From DATJPD01 sp036394195 (GTDB lineage Bacteria; Pseudomonadota; Alphaproteobacteria; CACIAM-22H2), in the NCBI GenBank assembly GCA_036394195.1, contig DASWFO010000282.1, positions 1-47,340 of the forward strand: DNA of 47,340 bases, written 5' to 3'. The notes under the pieces are model-generated. The model searched no databases. It saw only the letters and a list, made by a program, of their open reading frames with translations, and was not told where the DNA came from. The stretch's first letter is position 1; each line of letters starts with the position of its first letter. Made by a program: the position numbers and the translations under genes. Shown here in pieces: positions 25,457-33,699 of this stretch.

Positions 25457-27811
25457 CTATCCGGCGTGCTGCCGCTGCAACGCGGCTAGCACGCGCGCGG
25501 GCGTGAACGGCATCTGGCGTAGTCGGACCCCGATCGCGTCGTAAATCGCATTGGCGAGTCCCGGCCACACGCTTTCGCTGGCCGGCTCGCCGACCCGCAT
25601 CGGGGGCAGATCGGGCCGGTCGGCCAGGACGACGTCGACCGTGTAGGGAATATCCCTGAACCCCATGATCGGGTAAGCGGCCCAGTCGAGGCTGGTCACG
25701 CGCGAGCGGTCGAACGTGACCTCTTCGAACAGCGCGCGGCTGGCGCCTTGGATGACGCCGCCTTCGATCTGGTTGCGCACCGCGTCCGGATTGACTACCA
25801 GCCCGCAATCCTGTGCGATGACCGCGCGCGTGAGACGCACAGCACCGGTCTTCCGGTTCACCTCGACCTCGAACACCCCGGCGACGATGGTGTCGCGGCG
25901 CACGGCGCCGGCATCCTCGCGGTCTTGTCCGAGGATGGCGACGCCGCGGCCCGTCGCGATATCGCCCGGCGACGCGGGATTGGGGGACGCGGGATTGGGC
26001 GACGGCCGGGTGCGCCAGTTGGCGCGCTCTGCCGCCGCCTTGAGCACGGCAATCGAGCGCTCGTTCCGCAGATGACGGAGGCGGAACTCGACCGCGTCAA
26101 CGCCGGCGGCGGCCGCCAACTCGTCCATGAAACTTTCGGCGGCGTAGATGTTGTCGGGCGAGCCGACGCCGCGCATCGAGCCGACGCGCATGCGTAAGGG
26201 GCCTTGGCGGTGCGACGCAGCACCCAGGTACTTGAACACGACCCGCCGGTTGGGGATTTCGTAGACCGGGGTGAAATTGCCGGCGGCACCGCTGAAGCCT
26301 TCTTCGACGCCCGGCTTGGTCCAGCCGGCGAGCTGGGCGGTGACCAGGCTGCCCGGCTCCCCGCCGTGCCGGGGCTCGTGATATTCCGGCCGCGAGTAGC
26401 CGGACATGCCGAACGTCCGGGCATCCCAGGCGACGACGCGGCCGCTGGCGTCCAGCCCGCCCTTCATGTCGGTCGGGCGCGCAGCCTTGTAGGCCTCCCA
26501 GCCGTTTTCATCGGCACGCGACCACTGCACGCGAACCGGCCGGCCGACCGCCTGCGACAGCACCAGCGCGTCGATCACCACGTCGTCGGCGCCGTTCTGG
26601 CCGTAGCAGCCCGACGCCTCGACATAGATCAGGCGCACCTTCTCGTTGGCGAGCCCGAGGAACTTCGCCGCCGCCTCGCGCAGCCCATAAGGTGTCTGAG
26701 TGCCCGACCAGATGGTGACACCGTCGGCGCGCACATCGGCGATGGCGCAGGAGGGGCCGATCGAGCCGTGATGATGAAACGGCGCTTCGTAGGTGGCGCT
26801 GATGATCTTCGCCGCCCGGCTGAAGCCGGCATCGACATCGCCGATATTCTCGAGGACACCGCCGGGACTTCGCTTCGGGTAGCCCGCGGCGAATTCGGGC
26901 AGGTCGCGGATGGCGCCGTAGATGTCCTTCATGTCCGGCAGGCCGGACCATTCGGACCACGTCACCTTCAATTCCTGGGCGGCGCGGATCGCCTGTTCTT
27001 CGCGCCGGCAGACCACGCCGACAAGGTCGTTCTTCCGCACGACTTTGACGACGCCCGGGATGTGGGCGACGGAGCTGTCGTCGAGCGCGATCATCGATGC
27101 GCCGTGTGCCGGCGGGCGGATGATCCGCCCGTGCAGCATATCGGGCACCTTCACGTCCTGCATGTAGGTGAATGTGCCCATCACCTTCGGCGGAATGTCG
27201 ACCCGCGGCACCGACGTGCCGACGACCTTGTAGTCCTTCGGCGCTTTTGGCCTGACCTTGCCGGTCACCTTGAGATCGAAGCCGCGGCCGCCGACCAGCT
27301 CGGCATAGCTGAGTTTCCGCTGCGGCATCTCGCGAAGGCTGACCGTGCCGTCATCCGTGACCAGCTGGTCGACGGGGACCTGCAGGCGCTCGGCCGCGAG
27401 ATCGAGGAGAGCCTGGCGGGCCTCGGCGGCGGCCTGGCGGATCGGTCGCGCGTGATAAGCGATGGTGCGGCTGCCCGACGACACGAACTGGTCCGGCGTG
27501 CGGTCGGTGTCCGGGCTAATCAGTCGTGTCCTTGTAATCGCGACGTCGAGCTCTTCGGCCATGATCTGCAGCAAGCCGGTCGTGCTGCCGGTACCGAGCT
27601 CGCAGCAGCCGGTGTACAGGGTCACGCTGCCGTCCTCGCCGATCGCCAGCCAGGAATCGATTTCATCTTCCGCCGGACCGTAAGGCCCGAGATGCGGTGT
27701 TGCCGCTCCGATCGCGGTGCGATGCCAGCCGAGGGTGAAGCCGACGACGAGCGCGCCCGTACCTTTAAGAAAGGCGCGGCGTGGCAGGTCGTCCTGAAGC
27801 ATCGGCGCCAT
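25457..27811 (-). CDS. IorB-like Mo-binding large subunit with Tat signal
   Basis: 784 residues. A Tat signal (RRAFLKGTGALVVGFTLGW, RRxFLK) suggests export with folded cofactor. The body is the IorB/aldehyde-oxidase two-subunit type: LYTGCCELGTGSTTGLLQIMAEELD, GYGMS-like segments, PLRMRVGSMRGVGSPDN, and the catalytic glutamate region RVGEPASESVWPGLANAI. This family (isoquinoline 1-oxidoreductase type) works with a single 2Fe-2S subunit and usually cytochrome as electron acceptor, in the periplasm. An in-frame 15-bp tandem duplication (25971-26000) gives the repeat NPASPNPASP. It starts two bases after the 2Fe-2S gene stop. Substrate unknown, probably an N-heterocycle or aldehyde. Confidence 0.9.
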   Translation of the reverse strand: MAPMLQDDLPRRAFLKGTGALVVGFTLGWHRTAIGAATPHLGPYGPAEDEIDSWLAIGEDGSVTLYTGCCELGTGSTTGLLQIMAEELDVAITRTRLISPDTDRTPDQFVSSGSRTIAYHARPIRQAAAEARQALLDLAAERLQVPVDQLVTDDGTVSLREMPQRKLSYAELVGGRGFDLKVTGKVRPKAPKDYKVVGTSVPRVDIPPKVMGTFTYMQDVKVPDMLHGRIIRPPAHGASMIALDDSSVAHIPGVVKVVRKNDLVGVVCRREEQAIRAAQELKVTWSEWSGLPDMKDIYGAIRDLPEFAAGYPKRSPGGVLENIGDVDAGFSRAAKIISATYEAPFHHHGSIGPSCAIADVRADGVTIWSGTQTPYGLREAAAKFLGLANEKVRLIYVEASGCYGQNGADDVVIDALVLSQAVGRPVRVQWSRADENGWEAYKAARPTDMKGGLDASGRVVAWDARTFGMSGYSRPEYHEPRHGGEPGSLVTAQLAGWTKPGVEEGFSGAAGNFTPVYEIPNRRVVFKYLGAASHRQGPLRMRVGSMRGVGSPDNIYAAESFMDELAAAAGVDAVEFRLRHLRNERSIAVLKAAAERANWRTRPSPNPASPNPASPGDIATGRGVAILGQDREDAGAVRRDTIVAGVFEVEVNRKTGAVRLTRAVIAQDCGLVVNPDAVRNQIEGGVIQGASRALFEEVTFDRSRVTSLDWAAYPIMGFRDIPYTVDVVLADRPDLPPMRVGEPASESVWPGLANAIYDAIGVRLRQMPFTPARVLAALQRQHAG

Positions 27812-27813
27812 GG

Positions 27814-28293
27814 TCAACCGGCCTCGGCGGCGCGTTGAATCGCGCGCACGATCCGCAGATGCGTGCCGCAGCGGCAGAGATTGTTGCCCAGCGCGTCCTT
27901 GATGTCCGCCACCGTCGGTCGGGACTTGCGCGTCAGGAGGGCGGCGGCCTGCATGATCATGCCGTTGATGCAATAGCCGCATTGGGCGGCCTGCTCGTCG
28001 ATGAAAGCTTTCTGCAGGGGATGCGGCCGCTCGGGCGTGCCGAGACCCTCAAGCGTCGTGATCTCGTCGCTGTCGCGCACGGCCTCCAGCGGGGTGACGC
28101 AGCTGCGCACCGGCTTGCCGTTGATATGGATCGTGCAGGCCCCGCATTGGCCGAGGCCGCAGCCGAATTTCGGGCCGTGCAGGCCGAGATCGTTGCGCAG
28201 GATGTAGAGAAGAGGAGTCGCGGGATCGTCCGGTGCCACGGGCACCGCCGCCCCATTCACGCGCAAGGCTCTTGAGAGCGCCACGCCGGGCAT
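27814..28293 (-). CDS. IorA-like [2Fe-2S] small subunit
   Basis: 159 residues from the ATG at 28293; an in-frame ATG at 28341 would add 16 residues (MPKNVKILIYEQCADL) that do not look like the family. Two Fe-S domains: FGCGLGQCGACTIHINGKPVRSC and QCGYCINGM with NLCRCGTH. The spacing GCxxxxCGACxxxxxGxxxxSC fits the plant-type cluster. It pairs with the IorB-like subunit immediately downstream, with no FAD subunit in this operon, which is the two-subunit arrangement. The start lies in a divergent promoter region containing an imperfect dyad. Confidence 0.9.
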   Translation of the reverse strand: MPGVALSRALRVNGAAVPVAPDDPATPLLYILRNDLGLHGPKFGCGLGQCGACTIHINGKPVRSCVTPLEAVRDSDEITTLEGLGTPERPHPLQKAFIDEQAAQCGYCINGMIMQAAALLTRKSRPTVADIKDALGNNLCRCGTHLRIVRAIQRAAEAG

Positions 28294-28296
28294 TAA

Positions 28297-28350
28297 ATCC
28301 GCGCACTGTTCATAAATCAAGATTTTTACATTTTTTGGCACAGTGCGGAT
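28297..28350. promoter_or_regulatory. Imperfect dyad in the divergent promoter of the IorAB-like and TctC-like operons
   Basis: The left element ATCCGCGCACTGT (28297-28309) and the right element ACAGTGCGGAT (28340-28350) are inverted copies with two extra bases in the left, 30 bases apart and separated by an A/T-rich stretch unusual for this window. It spans the space between the IorA-like start at 28293 and the TctC-like start at 28366, where a shared regulator could act on both promoters. If the alternative IorA start at 28341 were used, the dyad would lie partly inside the gene. Confidence 0.45.
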
Positions 28351-28365
28351 TTGTATAGTCGGCGC

Positions 28366-29424
28366 ATGGCGGGGCGCCCAAACCGGTCCTGGCGGGGTGC
28401 GGCGATCGGTTGGATCGCCGCCGCCGCCCTATCGGCCGGGGCTCTGTCACAGGGGGCGCGGGGTGCCGCGGTCGAGGAGTTCTACCGCGGGCGCACGGTC
28501 AACGTGCTGATCGGGTACAGCGTGGCCGGGGGCTACGACGCCTATGGCCGCGTGCTGGCGCGCCACATGGGCCGGCACATTCCCGGCAATCCCGCGGTGG
28601 TGCCGCAGAACATGCCGGGCGCCGGCAGCCTGCGCGCGGCGAATTTCCTCTACAACGCGGCGCCGAAGGACGGCACGGTGTTCGGAAGCTTCAGCCGCGG
28701 CATGGCCATGGAGCCGCTGCTCGGCAACGACGCCGCGCGGTTCGACGCCACGAAATTCATCTGGATCGGCAGCATCGCCAACGAAGTCAGCGTGTGCACG
28801 AGCTGGCATACCTCGCCGGTCAAGACATGGGACGACGCGCTGACGAAAGAGCTGACGGTGAGCGGCGAGGGCTCGGGATCCGATCCCGACATCTTCGCGA
28901 CGGTGCTGAAGAACGTCTTCGGCGCCAGGATCAGGCTGGTCAGCGGCTATCCGGGAACGAACGAGATGTCGCTGGCCATGGAGCGCGGGGAGATCGACGG
29001 CCGCTGCGGCTGGTCCTTGAGCAGCATCAAGATCCAGAAACCGGCGTGGCTGGCGGAGAAGAAGCTCAATCTGCTGCTGCAGCTCAACGTGCAGAAAAGC
29101 GCCGACCTTCCGGACGTGCCGTTCGTGATGGACTACGCGACCACGGACCGTCAGCGGCAGATTCTGCGGCTCGTGTTCAGCCGCCAGGTGATGGGGCGGC
29201 CGTTCGTCGCCCCGCCGGGCATTCCCGACGACCGCGCCATGGCGTTGCGCCAGGCGTTCGACGCGACCATGAGCGACCCCGAGTTTCTCGCCGATGCCGG
29301 GCGGCAGGGTCTCGAAGTCAAGCCGGAACGCGGCGAGACGCTGGCGCGGCTGGTGGATGAGCTTTACCGGACGCCTCCGGACGTCGTCGCGGCGGCGCGC
29401 GACGTCGTCCACGGCGCCAGATAA
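28366..29424 (+). CDS. TctC-like periplasmic binding protein, ~350-residue subgroup
   Basis: 352 residues. After a signal peptide (WIAAAALSAGALSQGARGAA) the protein has EEFYRGRTVNVLIGYSVAGGYDAYGRVLARHMGRHIPGNPAVVPQNMPGAGSL, the pattern of a TctC subgroup in which the usual 'YPxxPI' start is replaced by 'EFYRGRTV'. The interior SGYPGTNEMSLAMERGEIDGRCG is also typical. A closely related paralogue lies at 36230-37255. It probably delivers an aromatic acid, but no membrane component is adjacent. It precedes the Pht5-like decarboxylase gene by 10 bases, so the two are co-transcribed. Confidence 0.88.
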   Translation: MAGRPNRSWRGAAIGWIAAAALSAGALSQGARGAAVEEFYRGRTVNVLIGYSVAGGYDAYGRVLARHMGRHIPGNPAVVPQNMPGAGSLRAANFLYNAAPKDGTVFGSFSRGMAMEPLLGNDAARFDATKFIWIGSIANEVSVCTSWHTSPVKTWDDALTKELTVSGEGSGSDPDIFATVLKNVFGARIRLVSGYPGTNEMSLAMERGEIDGRCGWSLSSIKIQKPAWLAEKKLNLLLQLNVQKSADLPDVPFVMDYATTDRQRQILRLVFSRQVMGRPFVAPPGIPDDRAMALRQAFDATMSDPEFLADAGRQGLEVKPERGETLARLVDELYRTPPDVVAAARDVVHGAR

Positions 29425-29434
29425 CGGCGGAGAC

Positions 29435-30424
29435 ATGGCAAAGAATATCCCGCTCACCCTCGCCTGCGGCGACTACGAGATCACCCGGCCGCTCAAGGAG
29501 GGGATTGTCCGTCCCGACGGCATCGACCTCACCGTCCTGACGGCGATGGACTCGACGACCCGGCACTGGCGGTTCCTGCGCAATCGCGATTTCGACGTGG
29601 CCGAGGTGTCGGCGTCGTCCTACCTCGTGGCGCGCGACCAGGGTCTGCCGTTTCGGGCGATTCCGGTGTTTCTGCACCGCCGCTTCCGCCACGGCTTCAT
29701 CTACATCAACACGGGGAAGGGCATCCGAACTCCCAACGACCTGATCGGCCGCCGTATCGGCGTGAAACAGTATCAGGCGACGGCGATCAACTGGATGCGC
29801 GGCATTCTGGAGCACGAGTATGGGGTGCCGCACCGCTCGGTCGAATGGCTCGCCGAGCTCGACGAGAGCATCGACTTCACGCCGCCGCCCGGGCTGAAAC
29901 TCGCGAAGCTGCCGAGCTCGAAATCGGTCGAGCAGATGCTGGTGGATGGCGAGCTCGACGCGGTGCTCCATCCTGACCTGATCAAGCCGATCCTGGCCAA
30001 GGATCCGCGCGTTGGCCGGCTGTTTCCGGACTACAAGCAGGAAGAGATCGCGTATTTCCGCAAGACCGGCATCTTCCCGATCATGCATGTGATGGGCATC
30101 CGCCAGGAGGTCGTGGAGCAGCATCCCTGGATCGCCATCAACCTGTTCCACGCGCTCAACCAGGCGAAGGCGATCGCGATGCAGCGGATGGAGAACCCGC
30201 GCATCGTGCCGCTCGCCTGGTATCGCGAAGCGTGGGAGGAGCAGGAGGAGATCCTGGGCAAGGACCCGTGGGCCTACGGCCTCACCGACGCCAACCGGAA
30301 GAACCTCGAGACATTAGTCGGCTATTCGTTCGAGCAGGGCTTGCTCAAACGCGCCATTCCGCTGGACGAGCTGTTCCTGAACGTCAGCCAGGGCCGCAAG
30401 CGCGGCGACGAGTTCAGGGTGTAA
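29435..30424 (+). CDS. 4,5-dihydroxyphthalate decarboxylase (Pht5)-like protein
   Basis: 329 residues. The opening TLACGDYEITRPLKEGIVRPDGIDLTVL is the hallmark of the Pht5/SBP-like decarboxylase family, followed by FDVAEVSASSYLVARDQGLPFRAIPVFLHRRFRHGFIYINTGKGIRTPNDLIGRRIGVKQYQATAINWMRGILEHEYGV and FRKTGIFPIMHV. The family fold is like a periplasmic binding protein, but no signal peptide is present, in agreement with a cytosolic enzyme. Pht5 decarboxylates 4,5-dihydroxyphthalate to protocatechuate; this member may act on another ortho-dicarboxylic or hydroxylated ring acid, or be a non-enzymatic binding protein. It is paralogous to 41916-42902. Confidence 0.8.
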   Translation: MAKNIPLTLACGDYEITRPLKEGIVRPDGIDLTVLTAMDSTTRHWRFLRNRDFDVAEVSASSYLVARDQGLPFRAIPVFLHRRFRHGFIYINTGKGIRTPNDLIGRRIGVKQYQATAINWMRGILEHEYGVPHRSVEWLAELDESIDFTPPPGLKLAKLPSSKSVEQMLVDGELDAVLHPDLIKPILAKDPRVGRLFPDYKQEEIAYFRKTGIFPIMHVMGIRQEVVEQHPWIAINLFHALNQAKAIAMQRMENPRIVPLAWYREAWEEQEEILGKDPWAYGLTDANRKNLETLVGYSFEQGLLKRAIPLDELFLNVSQGRKRGDEFRV

Positions 30425-30440
30425 GTGCGCGATCACAACC

Positions 30441-30507
30441 GTCATCGCGAGGAGCGTAGCGACGAAGCGATCCAGAGTCTGGATTGCTTCGCTTCGCTCG
30501 CAATGAC
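30441..30507. repeat. 67-bp palindromic intergenic repeat, copy 1
   Basis: An imperfect palindrome with terminal GTCAT/ATGAC, near-symmetrical CGAAGC-ATCCAG and CTGGAT-GCTTCG around the centre. Copy 2 lies at 30833-30899 in the same orientation and differs at one base (AGTCT against ACTCT). The element starts 17 bases after the Pht5-like stop. This sequence type is common in Bradyrhizobium-like intergenic DNA. Confidence 0.85.
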
Positions 30508-30524
30508 GAAGAAGTCCACGCCGC

Positions 30525-30812
30525 TTACATCAGCTCTTCGTACAAGTCGCGCCAGCCCGGATTTAAACTCTCGATAAGTGCGAGCTTCTTATTGCGCGAG
30601 CCTGCCTTGATCTGCTTTTCGCGTGTTATGGCGCCGGTCATGTCGTCGTGTCGTTCATACCAAACGAGCATTTTGCAGGCATACCGTGCCGTGAAGCCGG
30701 GGACCACCGACTCCCGGTGTTCATAGACACGCTTCACCAAGTCCGACGTGACGCCGGTATACAGCGTCCCATTCCGCTTGTTCGCCATGATGTAGACAGC
30801 GGGCTGCTTCAT
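30525..30812 (-). CDS. GIY-YIG nuclease-family protein (YhbQ-like)
   Basis: 95 residues from the ATG at 30812 (GGAAGG nine bases upstream; a GTG at 30821 is possible). The GIY-YIG core is clear: VYIMANKRNGTLYTGVTSDLVKRVYEHRE, with GIY as VYI, YIG as YTG, catalytic Arg in LVKRV and Glu in ITREKQIK. Stand-alone members such as YhbQ are small nucleases acting on structured DNA or RNA. The gene lies alone, on the opposite strand to the operon before it, and is bracketed by two near-identical palindromic repeats, a layout recalling repeat-associated nuclease/transposase genes. Confidence 0.85.
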   Translation of the reverse strand: MKQPAVYIMANKRNGTLYTGVTSDLVKRVYEHRESVVPGFTARYACKMLVWYERHDDMTGAITREKQIKAGSRNKKLALIESLNPGWRDLYEELM

Positions 30813-30832
30813 ACGAGACACCCTTCCAGATC

Positions 30833-30899
30833 GTCATCGCGAGGAGCGTAGCGACGAAGCGATCCAGACTCTGGATTGCTTCGCTTCGCTCGCAATGAC
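30833..30899. repeat. 67-bp palindromic intergenic repeat, copy 2
   Basis: Near-identical to 30441-30507 (one base different) and in the same orientation. It lies 20 bases upstream of the GIY-YIG start and two bases from the end (minus-strand stop) of the hydroxylase large-subunit gene at 30902. Symmetrical ends make a long hairpin likely. Confidence 0.85.
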
Positions 30900-30901
30900 G
30901 C

Positions 30902-33220
30902 TTAAGGAGCGGCCGGTGCCGCTTTCAGCAGCTCTTTCAGCCGCTGCGGTGTGACCGGGAGCTGCGTGACGGCGCCCGGTTTCCCTATGGCGGCGTCGAT
31001 CGCCGAGGCGATGGCGCCGCCGACGCCGGTGATGCCGCTTTCGCCCGCCCCCTTGATGCCGAGGGGGTTGCGCGGGCTCGGCGCCTCCTCGGTGAGCATG
31101 ATGTCGATCCGCGGCGTCTCGCGCACGGTCGGCAGCAGGTAATCGGCGAAGGTGACGGACAGCGGCTCGCCGCGCTCGTCGTAGCGGAACTCCTCGAACA
31201 AGGCACCGCCGAGCCCTTGCGCGAAGCCGCCGACAATCTGCCCCTTGACCAGCATGGGATTGACCGCACGGCCGATGTCGTAGGCGGCGAGGTACTGTTC
31301 CACCGTGACCGCGCCGGTGTCGCGATCGACCCGCACCACCGCGATGTGCGCGCCGTACGGATACACCTGATGCTCGGTGGTGAACCACCCGGTGACCGAC
31401 AGGCCGGGCTCGCGGTCGCCGCGGGTCTTCGAGGTGGCGGACAGATGGCGCGCGATGTCGCCGAGCTCGATGGACGGACCGTCGGGCCGATCGGTTCGCA
31501 CGACCTTGCCCTCGATCACGTCGAGAGCCGCCGCGGGGGCCTGTAGCAATTCGGCGGCGACGTCGATCGCCTTGGCGCGCAGTTTCGTCGCCGCGACATG
31601 CGTCGCCGAGCCGGTCATGACGGTCGCGCGCGACGCATGCGCGCCGATGCCGTGCTCGATCTTGTCGGTCTGGCCGTGGATGACCCGGATGCGCCGGTAA
31701 TCGACGCCCAGCGTCTCGGCGCAGATCTGCGCCATCACCGTCTCGAAGCCCTGGCCGATCGACGCGCCGCCGGTGACGACCTCGACCATGCCGTTGATGT
31801 CGACGCTGATCCGCACACCGTCGGTGGGGCCGAGGCCCGACTTTTCGACAAACAGCGCGATCCCCGCGCCGACCGCCTCGCCGGCGGCGCGGCGGCGCTT
31901 CAGGTCCGCCTGCAGCTTGTCCCACCCGACCCTGGCCATCGCCTTGTCGAGCAGGCCCATGTAGTCGCCGGAATCGTGATCGATCTCCTCGCCCAGCGCC
32001 TGCAGCGGCCGGTGATACGGCATTTCGGCGCTGGTGATCGTGTTGCGGCGGCGGACCTCGACCGGATCCATGCCGAGCTTCGCGGCAATCGCGTCGACCA
32101 GGCGCTCGCGGACGAACGTGGTCTCATAACGGCCGGGGGCACGGTAGGTCGCGGCCGGCGTCTTGTTGGTGAGCCGCACGTGCCCGGCGGCGCGATAGGC
32201 GGGGATGCGATAGGGCCCGGGCAGAATGCCGCAGGTCATATGCGGCACGCGGATCGCGTGCGTCCGCAGATAGGCGCCCTGGTCGTGGAAGAACTCGTCG
32301 TCGATGGCGAGGATCTCGCCGTCGGCGGCGACGGCGGCCCGCACCTTGTGCCGCTGCTGGCGCGAATGATTGGCGGCGATCAGGTGCTCGTGGCGGTCTT
32401 CGATCCATTTGATCGGCCGCTCCAGGCGGAGCGCGGCCACGCAGACGAGCACATCCTCGGGATAGAGCTCGCCGCGAATGCCGAAGCCACCGCCGACATG
32501 GCCTTCGTAGAGATGCATGCCGGCCATCGGCCGGTTCAGCATGCGCGACAGCGCCTCCTGGTTGCGGTGCGGCACCTTGGCGGCCCCGTGCAGCTCCAGC
32601 ACGTCGCGCGCCGCGTCGTAGCGGGCGATGGCGCCGCGGGTTTCGAGCGGCACGCCGGAGTGACGGCCGATCCTGAGGTCGAGCTCGACGACAGCGTGCG
32701 CGAGTTTGAATGCCGCGTCGACGTCGCCATAGCCCTGGCGGACGATGTCGGCTTCGGTGGAGCGGCCGGGCTCGAACTCGCGCGGCGGCTCGTCGGCGGA
32801 GAGCAGCGGCGGGAGCTCCTCGATGTCCGCGGTCACCAGATCGGCGGCATCTTCGGCGAGGTACGGATCGTCGGCGAACACCGCGGCGATCGGCTCCCCG
32901 ACATAGCGCACCCGGTCGGTGGCGAGCACCGGCTGGCGATACGGCTCAAGCCGCTCGATGCGGCCTTCGCGGAACCCGATCGGCGGCACCTCGGGGATAT
33001 CGGCGGCGGTCCACACGGCGTGGACGCCGGGTGCCGATTTCGCCGCCGCGGTGTCGATGGATTTGAGGCGGCCATGCGCGATCGGCGAGCGCACGATGCG
33101 CATGTGGAGCTGCCGCGGGAACGACACATCGGCGGCGTAGCGGCCGCGGCCGGTGATGAGCGGCGGGTCTTCCAGACGCTGCAGCGGCTGGCCGATATAT
33201 TTTTTCTTTTCCAGGCTCAT
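30902..33220 (-). CDS. Molybdenum hydroxylase, Mo-binding large subunit (second L-S-M operon)
   Basis: 772 residues; ATG at 33220 overlaps the 2Fe-2S stop (ATGA). Signatures: QRLEDPPLITGRGRYAADV, GHVGGGFGIRGELYPEDV, RAPGRYETTFVRERLVD (Mo-site loop TYRAPGRYE, form II/XDH-like, not the CODH loop) and GIKGAGESG with the catalytic Glu. The enzyme is a cytosolic three-subunit hydroxylase with the medium and small subunits encoded upstream. It differs from the paralogue at 5090-7423 in the Mo-site loop, so its substrate is probably different. Its stop abuts a 67-bp palindromic repeat. Confidence 0.92.
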   Translation of the reverse strand: MSLEKKKYIGQPLQRLEDPPLITGRGRYAADVSFPRQLHMRIVRSPIAHGRLKSIDTAAAKSAPGVHAVWTAADIPEVPPIGFREGRIERLEPYRQPVLATDRVRYVGEPIAAVFADDPYLAEDAADLVTADIEELPPLLSADEPPREFEPGRSTEADIVRQGYGDVDAAFKLAHAVVELDLRIGRHSGVPLETRGAIARYDAARDVLELHGAAKVPHRNQEALSRMLNRPMAGMHLYEGHVGGGFGIRGELYPEDVLVCVAALRLERPIKWIEDRHEHLIAANHSRQQRHKVRAAVAADGEILAIDDEFFHDQGAYLRTHAIRVPHMTCGILPGPYRIPAYRAAGHVRLTNKTPAATYRAPGRYETTFVRERLVDAIAAKLGMDPVEVRRRNTITSAEMPYHRPLQALGEEIDHDSGDYMGLLDKAMARVGWDKLQADLKRRRAAGEAVGAGIALFVEKSGLGPTDGVRISVDINGMVEVVTGGASIGQGFETVMAQICAETLGVDYRRIRVIHGQTDKIEHGIGAHASRATVMTGSATHVAATKLRAKAIDVAAELLQAPAAALDVIEGKVVRTDRPDGPSIELGDIARHLSATSKTRGDREPGLSVTGWFTTEHQVYPYGAHIAVVRVDRDTGAVTVEQYLAAYDIGRAVNPMLVKGQIVGGFAQGLGGALFEEFRYDERGEPLSVTFADYLLPTVRETPRIDIMLTEEAPSPRNPLGIKGAGESGITGVGGAIASAIDAAIGKPGAVTQLPVTPQRLKELLKAAPAAP

Positions 33221-33699
33221 CGGACGGCTTTCATCCGGGCGGCCGCGTCGCGCACCGCCTTGACGATATTCTCGTACCCCGTGCATCGGCACAGGTTCGA
33301 CGACAGCACGTCGAGGAGATCGTCCTCGGAGATGTCGGGCTGGCGCTCCAGGATGCCGGTCGCCAGCATCAGAAACCCCGGCGTGCAGAAGCCGCACTGC
33401 AGCGCATGATGCTCGGTGAAGGCCTGCTGCAGCGGATGGAGCTTGCCGTCCTTGGCCAGGCCCTCGACGGTGCGGATCTCCTTGTCGGCGGCCTGGACCG
33501 CGAACATCAGGCACGAGCGCGCCGGCTCGCCGTCGACCAGCACCGTGCAGGCGCCGCAGACGCCGTGCTCGCAGCCGAGATGGGTTCCGGTCAGGCCGCA
33601 GTCCTCGCGCAGCGCATCGGCGAGCGTCCGCCGCGGCTCGACGTGAACCTTGTGGGTGCGGCCGTTCACCTTGAGCGTGACGTCAAGCTTCGCGGTCAT
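33217..33699 (-). CDS. Molybdenum hydroxylase, [2Fe-2S] small subunit (second operon)
   Basis: 160 residues. Cluster ligands Cys43, 48, 51 and 63 (LGCEHGVCGACTVLVDGEPARSC), then QCGFCTPGFL and NLCRCTGYENIV complete both [2Fe-2S] sites. ATGA overlaps at both ends (with FAD subunit stop at 33696 and large-subunit start at 33220) indicate tight translational coupling. Almost the same layout as in the operon at 5090-8799, although gene order is identical M-S-L and the proteins are clearly divergent. Confidence 0.94.
   Translation of the reverse strand: MTAKLDVTLKVNGRTHKVHVEPRRTLADALREDCGLTGTHLGCEHGVCGACTVLVDGEPARSCLMFAVQAADKEIRTVEGLAKDGKLHPLQQAFTEHHALQCGFCTPGFLMLATGILERQPDISEDDLLDVLSSNLCRCTGYENIVKAVRDAAARMKAVR

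Noticed and set aside
30441..30899. The two 67-bp repeats as start of a CRISPR array
   Set aside because: Only two copies, nearly 330 bases apart, enclosing a gene, and palindromic; no cas genes.
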